Source of the DNA: Hypoxylon rubiginosum
Lineage: Eukaryota > Ascomycota > Sordariomycetes > Xylariales > Hypoxylaceae
Reading direction: 5' to 3'
NCBI GenBank assembly: GCA_902806565.1
Contig: CADCXA010000039.1
Location: 310,001-374,000, forward strand
DNA: 64,000 nt
The first letter of the stretch is position 1. Every line of letters starts with the position of its first letter. The notes under the pieces were generated by a model that was not told the origin of the DNA, ran no database searches, and saw only the letters and a list, made by a program, of their open reading frames with translations. Positions 56,011 to 64,000 of this stretch are shown here, one piece after another. The position numbers and the translations under genes are program-made.

Positions 56011-59000
56011 TTAAAAAAAATAAAAAAAAGATTTACTAAGTTTTAAATTATTATTAAAATTATAAAATTATATAAATAAAAACTATTATATACCGTTTAA
56101 ATTAATATTTTATATATAAAAATTAAAGTTTTATTTTAATTTAAATAAAAAATAATTAATTATATAAGTTATTTTTTAATTAAAAGTTTTATTATTATAA
56201 ATATTTTATATATTATAAAAATCTAGTTTTTATTATTAAATTATATTTTAATAAAAATTTAATAAATATTTTATAAATTTATTTAATAAATAAAAGTTAT
56301 ATTATAAATTAATATTAAATAAAATTTTATAAAATAAATATTAAAAAAAAAATTTTAAATATAAATTAATATAAAATTAAAAATTTTATTATATATTTTA
56401 TAGATTTTATAATTAAATTTTTAAAAAGTTTAATATATTAAAAAATAAAATAAAATATAAAACTTTTATTAAAAAGATTTTTAATTATAATAATAAAAAT
56501 ATTTAAATTAATATATAAATTTAAAAAATTTAATTTAAAAAAATTAATTTAATATAATTTTAAAATAAAATATTTTAATTTTAAAATTTATAAATTTATA
56601 AATTATTATTTAAAATTTATATATATTTTTAAATAAAAAATATATATATATAAATTTAAATTATTTTATATATTTATATTTTATTATTATATATAATTAA
56701 AAAATATTTATTTAAATATTTATAAAAAAAATATTATAATTTATTATTAAAATTAAAAGATTTATAAAATATTTATTTAATTTAAATATTATATTATAAA
56801 TATTAATATTATATTTTTAAAATATTTTTTAATATTTTATTAATTATTTTTTTTATATATTTTATATTTTATAATTATTTAAATAATTATAAGTTATTAT
56901 TATTTTTAATAATTTAATATATAATTTTATTTATAATTTAATGTTTTTAATAATTAAATATAATTTATTTTTTATATAATTTATTATAATATTATTTTTA
57001 ATAAATTTTTTTTTAATATAATAATAAATTTTTTTAATATAATATTTTTATTTATTTATAATAGTTTTTTATAATTAAATAATTATAATTATATTATTAT
57101 TTATTAATAAAATTAAAGTTTTAAATATTAATTAAAAAAGTTTTAAAAAATTATATATTTAAATTATTTTTATAATAATTATAATTAAAATTATATATAT
57201 AATTTATATATAAATATTATTTTATTAATTAAAAAGTTAAAATTAAAATTAAAATATATATAATATTTTAAATAAATATATATTATTAAATATAAAATTT
57301 TATATAAAAATATATTAATTTTATATATAATTTAAACTTTTAAATTTTATTTATAAAACGTTATATATATTATATATAAATATTAAACTTATTTATTAAA
57401 TATTATAATTAATTATAAATTTTTATTTTAAAATTTAATAAGTTTTATATATTTTTTAATTTTTTATATTTAATAATTTTATTATTATAAGTTTTATAGT
57501 TTTTAATATAATATTTTAATTAATTTTTATTAATTTTAATTAATTAATTTATTTTTTTTATAAAAAATCTATTAATTTAAATTAAAATTAAATATATATA
57601 AAGTTATTATTTTAATTTAATTTATAGTTTATAATATAATAAAAAAAATTTATAATAATTTTCTTGTTTTTATATATTAATTTATTTTAAAAAAATTTTA
57701 TTTATTAATTTTTTTTTTATTATTTAATAAAAACAATATTTAACTAATTATTAAATTTTTAACGAAATAAAATTAATTAAAAATAGTTTAGAAATTTTTT
57801 TATATAAATATTTAATAATTTCTTTTATATATAAAAACTTTTAATTTAATTATTTTATTATTTTTATATATTTATATTAATTATTAAAAAAAAATATTAA
57901 AAAATTTAATAAAAGTTATAATAATATTTAATATTTAATAAATAATTAATAATTATAAATTTAAAAAAGTTTTTATAAAAGTTTTTAAGTTTTTATTTTT
58001 TATATTTATTAATATTATATAAATTTAAATATTAATTAAAATTTTTATTTTTTTTATATTAATTTTTATTATTTTTATTATTTTTAATTAATTTATTAAA
58101 TATTTAGTTAATTTTTTTAAAGGTTTTAAATTAAATATAAAGTTTTAATTAATTAGTTTTTAAATATTAAATTTAATTAATATTTTAATATAATTATAAA
58201 TATAATTATTAAAATATTTTTTAATTAATAATAAAATTTTTAAAAATTAAGTTTTTATTATTTTATTAATTAAGCTATAAATTTATAAGTTAATTAAATA
58301 CTTAAAATCGCTTTATATTTTTATATTTTTTTTATTTTTATACTTTGGTTTTTATTTTAATTATAATATAATTAACTTTAAAAAGTTATATAAAATATAT
58401 TTTATTAAATAATATTAATTATTAAGGTTTTTATAAAAAATTTATATTAATATTACGTTTTAAAAAAAAATAAATTAAATATATATTATATAATAATTAA
58501 TATAGTTAATTATATATTTAATATATATTTAAATATTTAATAAAATAATTAAAATTTAATTAATAAAATAAAACGTTAAAATAATATATTTAATTATTAA
58601 TTAAACTTTAAATAAAAAAGAATTTAATTAATAAAAACTTTTAAACTTTTATAATTAAAATTTTAAGTTTTATAATATAAATTAATATTTTTTAATTTAA
58701 AATAATCCTAATTAATAGTTTTTTTTATAAATTTTTTTTTATATTATTTAGTTTTATTATTATTATTTTATAATTTTAATTATTTTTAAATAGTTTTAAT
58801 TAATATTTTTTCTTATAAAGTTTTTTATAAATTTTTTTATAATATATTATTTAATTATATAATTATTATTTTATACTTTTAAATAATTTTATATAGTTTT
58901 TATTAATATTACTTTTTATTTTATTAATTTGTTTTAATTAAAATTTATATAATTTTATAATTTTATATAATATTAAATTATTTTAAATAGTTTTAATTAA

Positions 59001-62000
59001 TATATAGTTTTAATTAATAAATAATTTTAATTAATAGTAACTTTTATTAATTAATTTTTTTTTATAATATTATTTATTTAATTTTTAATAATTAATAGAT
59101 TTTTTTTAAACTTTTTAATTATTATTAATAAATATAAAAAATTTAAATAATAATTTTTATATATTATATTATTTATATTAATCTTAAAAAATATTTTTTA
59201 ATGATTTTTAAGATTAAAAGATATCTATTAATTATAATAAATATAAATAAAAATAAATAAGTTATTTTTAAGTTTTTTTTAAAAATTTATTTATAATATT
59301 TTTAATATTAAAATTATTTATTTTAAAATGTTTATTATATGTTTATTATATTATATTTTTAAAACTAATTATTATTTTTAAGTTTTAAAAACCAATTTAT
59401 AAACTTTATTAAGTTAAAAATATATTAAAAAACCATTTTATTTTTAATATATATATTTTTTTTTAAAGTTTAATTTATAATAAATTAATAAAATATAACT
59501 TAAAAATATAAAGATTTATTATATTATAATTAGTTTTTTATAAAGTTAACTAAAATTTATTAATTTTATAAATAATTAAAAAATTATAAATAATTTAAAA
59601 TTTTAATTATAAATTTTATTTATTTTATTTATTAAAATTTTATAAAAAGTTATTATTTTTAATATTATTATTATTATAAAAATTTTATAACTTTAAAAAA
59701 ATTTAAACTTAGTTTATATATAAAGGTTTTTAAATTATATAAAACATTATTTAATTTATTATTTTAAAGTTTAAAATATATTTATATTATATTTTTAAAA
59801 ATAAATATAAATAATTATAAATATTTAATTATTAAAATAAGTTTTAATTATTATTTAATATTTATTAAAATTATTTTTAATATTTTAAAAAGAAGTTTTT
59901 ATTTATATTAAATTAAATAAATAAGGTAAATAAATTAATTATATTAGTTATTAAGGTTTTAAATTTTCCTATAAATAATAATTATATAATATTAAGATTT
60001 ATAATTATTAATAAAATGTTTTTTATTTTAATAAAATTTAAATATAAAAACTTATTAAAAAAAAACTATATAAAACCTAGAATTATTAATTAAAACTTTT
60101 TTATTTTAATTTATAAATATAATTAAAAAAAATTATTAAAAAAAAAACCTGGTAAAAATTTAACTGGCGGTTTTAATATAAATTTATATTTTTTTAATAT
60201 ACTTATTAAATAAAAGCCTTTTTTTTCACTTTTATCTAAAAAAAAAAAAATTAATAATCCTTAAAAAACAAATTTTTTAAAAGTTATAAACATCTTTTTT
60301 AATTTTAATAATTATTTATTAAATGTTATATTTACTTTTAACTAGTTTATAAAAAATATAATAAAAAAAAATTAAAAAAAAAATATTATAAATAAGTATA
60401 TATATATATATATAAATATATTAAAAAATATAAAAATTAATTTTAAAAATAAATTTTATTATTATATTTTTTAACTAATTATTATTAATATAAAATAGAT
60501 TCTTTTATATTTATTAAAATTTATTTAAAATATAAAAAAGTTTGGTTTTTTTTTAAAATAAATATTAATAATTATATAGGTTAATATTTTTATATTTATA
60601 ACTTATATTATTTTTTAAAATAACGTTTATTATTAAAAAAACTAAATTAAAATATTTTTTATAATTTTAAATATTTTTAAAAGAACTTGTTTATTTTTAT
60701 TAAATAAGGTTATTTTTTTAATTACTTTTTTATATTTTTTTTTAATATAAGATATTCTAAATCTTTTAATTAGTAATAATTAAAATCTTTTATTTATTAT
60801 TTAGTTTAAATACTAAAAAACGGTTTTTTAAACATTAAAATTTATAATATTAAAACTATAAATAAATAATATAATATATATAATATTTTATATTAATTAA
60901 ATAAATGTTTAAAAGATAAATTAAATAAAAATAAAACTTTTATTTTTTATTATAAAAATAAAAATATTAAACTTATAGAAACTTATAAATTATTAGATTT
61001 TTTAAAATTATTATTAATTAAAACTAATTTTAAAACTAGGTTTTTTTAAAAAAATATTTAACGTTATAATTTAACGTTTATATTTATATTAATATATTAT
61101 AAATTAATTAATTTTTTTAAAAGTTATTTAAAACTAAATTAATTTTTAATATAAAATATTTTATATTATTAAATTAATTTAATAAAAATAATTAAAAATA
61201 AAAGATTTAAATATATTTAACTATATTTTTATAATTTATAAATATTTTTTAACTATTAAATAATTATAAATAATAATAATTTAAACTAAAATATTATAAT
61301 ATAATTATCTAAAAAAATTTATATTATAAACTTTTATATTAATAAATATATTATTATTTAAAAACAATTTTAAAATACTATATATTAAATAAAAATAACT
61401 AAAATTAATTAAACGTGATTTTAAGTGATTTTAAATATAAACTTTAACTTTATTATTAAAAAAAATACTAATTAAAAATAAAAAAACCTTTTAATAACTA
61501 ATAATATTATTAAAATTATCCTAGATATATCCGGTATTAAATAATAGTAAAAAAAGATTATTTTAATTAAATAAAACCATTTAAATACTTTTATATATTT
61601 TTATATACACGTTTTAGTTTTTTATTTATTATATATATTACTTTCTTACCTTTTAATATAATTAAATAAAAAAATAAACTAAGATTTAAATATAATTATT
61701 TATAGTAAAAACTATAAAAAAATAAATTTAACCTTAAAATAATATTTTTAATATTATTTTTATAATTAAAAGTAATAAAAATTACTTTTTTTTATTTTTA
61801 AAAAACTTTTCTAATAATATTTAATTAATATTTAAGTTATTATAAATTAAAATACCTTAAATTAATTAAAATATAAATAGAATAATTTTTAAAAAACGTT
61901 TAAAAATAATCTTAAAAATGTTATATTAGTTAAAAATATTAATATATTATTTATTAAATATATTATATATTTATTAATATTATTTACTAGTTTTAAAAAA

Positions 62001-64000
62001 TTTATATTTTATTATTATTAAAATTTAATAATTATTATTTATAAATAAAACTAGTTAATATTATTTATTACTTTTATAACAAATTTATATTAATTAAAAA
62101 TTTAAAATAAGTTTTTTTTAAAATAAACTATAAATAATTAACTAAATATTAATATAAAAGTTTTTAATTAAAAGTAAATAATATTATTAAAAGATATTAA
62201 ATATAATAAATGTTTTAATAATTATATAAAATTAATATAAAATATTAAATACTAAAAATAAAATTTATTATATATATATTATTTAGTTTTTTTATTAAAA
62301 AATAATTATAAATAATATTTATAGTTTAAAATTATTAATAAAATAGTTTAAATAAAAGTTTTTAAACTTAATATTAATTTAAATAATGTTTTATAAAAAA
62401 TGGTTTTTTTAAATATAATATATAAATCTTATAAATTAAATAAACTAGATATTTTATATATATTAAATAATAATTATATTAAAAAGTTTTTAAAACTGTT
62501 TTATATTAAAATTATAATTAAATTTAATAGTTATTTTATTTATAAATAAAAATTTATTATAAAAATCCCTGGTAATTATTTAAAGTTATAAAATTATAAT
62601 AATAATTAAATAGTTTTATATAATTTTTATTTAAACTAAAAGTTTTAAATTTATATTAATATCGAAATTTATATAATAATAAAAACAATAAAATATATTT
62701 ATAAATATATATATAAAAATATTAACAGGATTACTATACGTTTATAAATTAATAAAAGTTTAAAAGATTTTAATTAAAAACTTTAAAATTAAAATAAAAT
62801 TAATAAATATCTATAAAATTAATTTATAAGATTTTTTAAAATTATATATTAATTATTTGAATTTTTTATTTATAGTATTAAGTTGGTTATTTAACTTTTT
62901 ATTATTTATTTACTTAAAAAAAATAAAATAATATATAATATTATTAAAAGTTTTAATATATTAATAAATAAGGTTAATTAATTTTAATTAATATTAATTA
63001 TTTAGTTTAATTATAATAAATAATATAAAAATAAGTGTTATATTTTATATTAAGATTTTTTTAATAACTTTTAATGGTATTTAAAATTAAAATAAACTAA
63101 ATATTAATATAATATAAAAAAAAAAGTTAATTGGATTTATTTTATTTATTTAAAAATTAAAAAAAAGTTTTATTTATAAATATTATTTATAATAATTTTA
63201 AAAGCTATAAATTAATCTAATTTATATAAATATAAAAATTATTAATATTATATTTTTTAGTAAGTTTATAAAACTTAAAATTTATTAAAAAATAATAATT
63301 ATTAAAATTATTTCTTTAAAAGAATATACGTTTTTATTATAAGTTAATAGTTAAGGTTTATATTTATATATGTTATTATTAATAATAATTATTAGATTTT
63401 TTTAAATATTTAAAATAAGTTTAAAAGGTATTTTTATAATAATTTATTAAGAATAATTATTTGTTTTTATAATTTATTAATTCCTTTTAAAATTACTTAT
63501 TTAAATTATAAGTTTTATTTTATTAAATAAGATATTATATATAGTAAAAATTAAATTAAAATTAGTTTTTTAAACTTTAAATATAATTAAAATTAAATAA
63601 AAAAAAACCATTTTTTAAAAAAGAAGTTAAATTATAATAAAAATAAAAAAAAAGGTTTATAAAATTAATTGTTTTTAAAACTAAATAATTAATAATATTT
63701 AACTTTTAATATTATTATAAAAATGGTATAAAATAATTTTTTAGATATATATTTTTATTTTTAAAGCTTTATTAAAATAGGAAAAACTTTTTTATATTTA
63801 GTTTTTTATTATTATTATTAATTAAAAAAGAAAATAATCTTATATGTTATTTTTTTTAAAATTACAGTTTTTTTATTATTTAATGGAAGGATTATTTATT
63901 TATAATTTAGGATTTTTATTTAATTAAATTTAGATTTTATTTATTTTATAAAATAAAAATTAATAATTATTAAGCTTTTTTAATAAATATTATTAATTAT
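56011..64000. repeat. hyper-AT-rich block, probable RIP-degraded repeat DNA
   Basis: Roughly 8 kb that is by eye over 93 percent A+T, often above 97 percent in 56.0-59.9 kb. Stops occur in every frame and there is no open frame of note. The remaining G is mostly preceded by A or G and the remaining C mostly followed by T, C or G, so CpA and TpG are rare: the residue expected after exhaustive repeat-induced point mutation (C to T at CpA on both strands). G+C rises slightly after ~60.1 kb. In ascomycetes such blocks are dead transposons, often heterochromatic, and may form centromeres or subtelomeres; this one reaches the window end, so its size is unknown. No transposon protein can be read. 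Confidence 0.8.

Noticed and set aside
56011..64000. AT block as mitochondrial DNA
   Set aside because: Fungal mitochondrial genomes are near 70-75 percent AT with readable genes; this is far more AT-rich, has no readable genes and joins nuclear genes directly.
1..64000. Secondary-metabolite gene cluster
   Set aside because: No PKS, NRPS, terpene cyclase or P450 is present despite three zinc-cluster regulators.

Overview
The window looks like nuclear DNA of a filamentous ascomycete (Pezizomycotina, most likely a Sordariomycete; the order cannot be fixed from sequence alone). The reasons are short introns (about 45-125 bp) with GT..CTRAY..AG signals, an AA9 LPMO carrying a CBM1, a GH75 chitosanase, several Zn2Cys6 regulators, fungal-type Ge-1/EDC4, RAVE, Sfi1 and HymA genes, and an 8 kb tail that looks hypermutated by RIP. 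Gene models were spliced by hand from reading frame, splice signals and family motifs; no transcript data were available.

Layout. 1-9.5 kb: secreted GH5 endoglucanase-like enzyme, a small two-TM protein on the minus strand, and a 1609-residue intronless Ge-1/EDC4-type decapping scaffold. 10.3-20.1 kb: secreted M28 leucine aminopeptidase, Tsp3-like tetraspanin, a tiny cysteine-rich secreted protein, a DUF2470 membrane protein and an AA9-CBM1 LPMO with an abnormal first splice donor. 21-31.5 kb: a short DUF1115 protein, then two divergent Zn2Cys6 regulators separated by 5 kb without recognisable genes. 33.4-42 kb: a large Zn2Cys6 regulator, a MAPEG protein, a GH75 chitosanase and an alpha/beta hydrolase. 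43.2-55.8 kb: a compact housekeeping block with Rav1 (RAVE/V-ATPase), Sfi1 (spindle pole body), an NDUFAF8-like twin CX9C protein, HymA/Mo25 and an SDR oxidoreductase. 55.85-64 kb: an almost pure A+T block without genes.

The genes do not form an obvious biosynthetic cluster. The enzymes (GH5, AA9, GH75, M28 peptidase) fit a plant- and fungal-debris-degrading saprotroph or endophyte. The conserved cell-biology genes sit in ordinary euchromatin that ends abruptly at the AT-rich block, about 50-100 bp upstream of the SDR start codon. I did not find a clearly new multi-gene system. The most notable observations are the AT block and its residual-base pattern, the missing GT donor in the LPMO gene, three very small or split genes, the overlapping uORF in front of Sfi1, and a dispersed ACCTAGGT palindrome.
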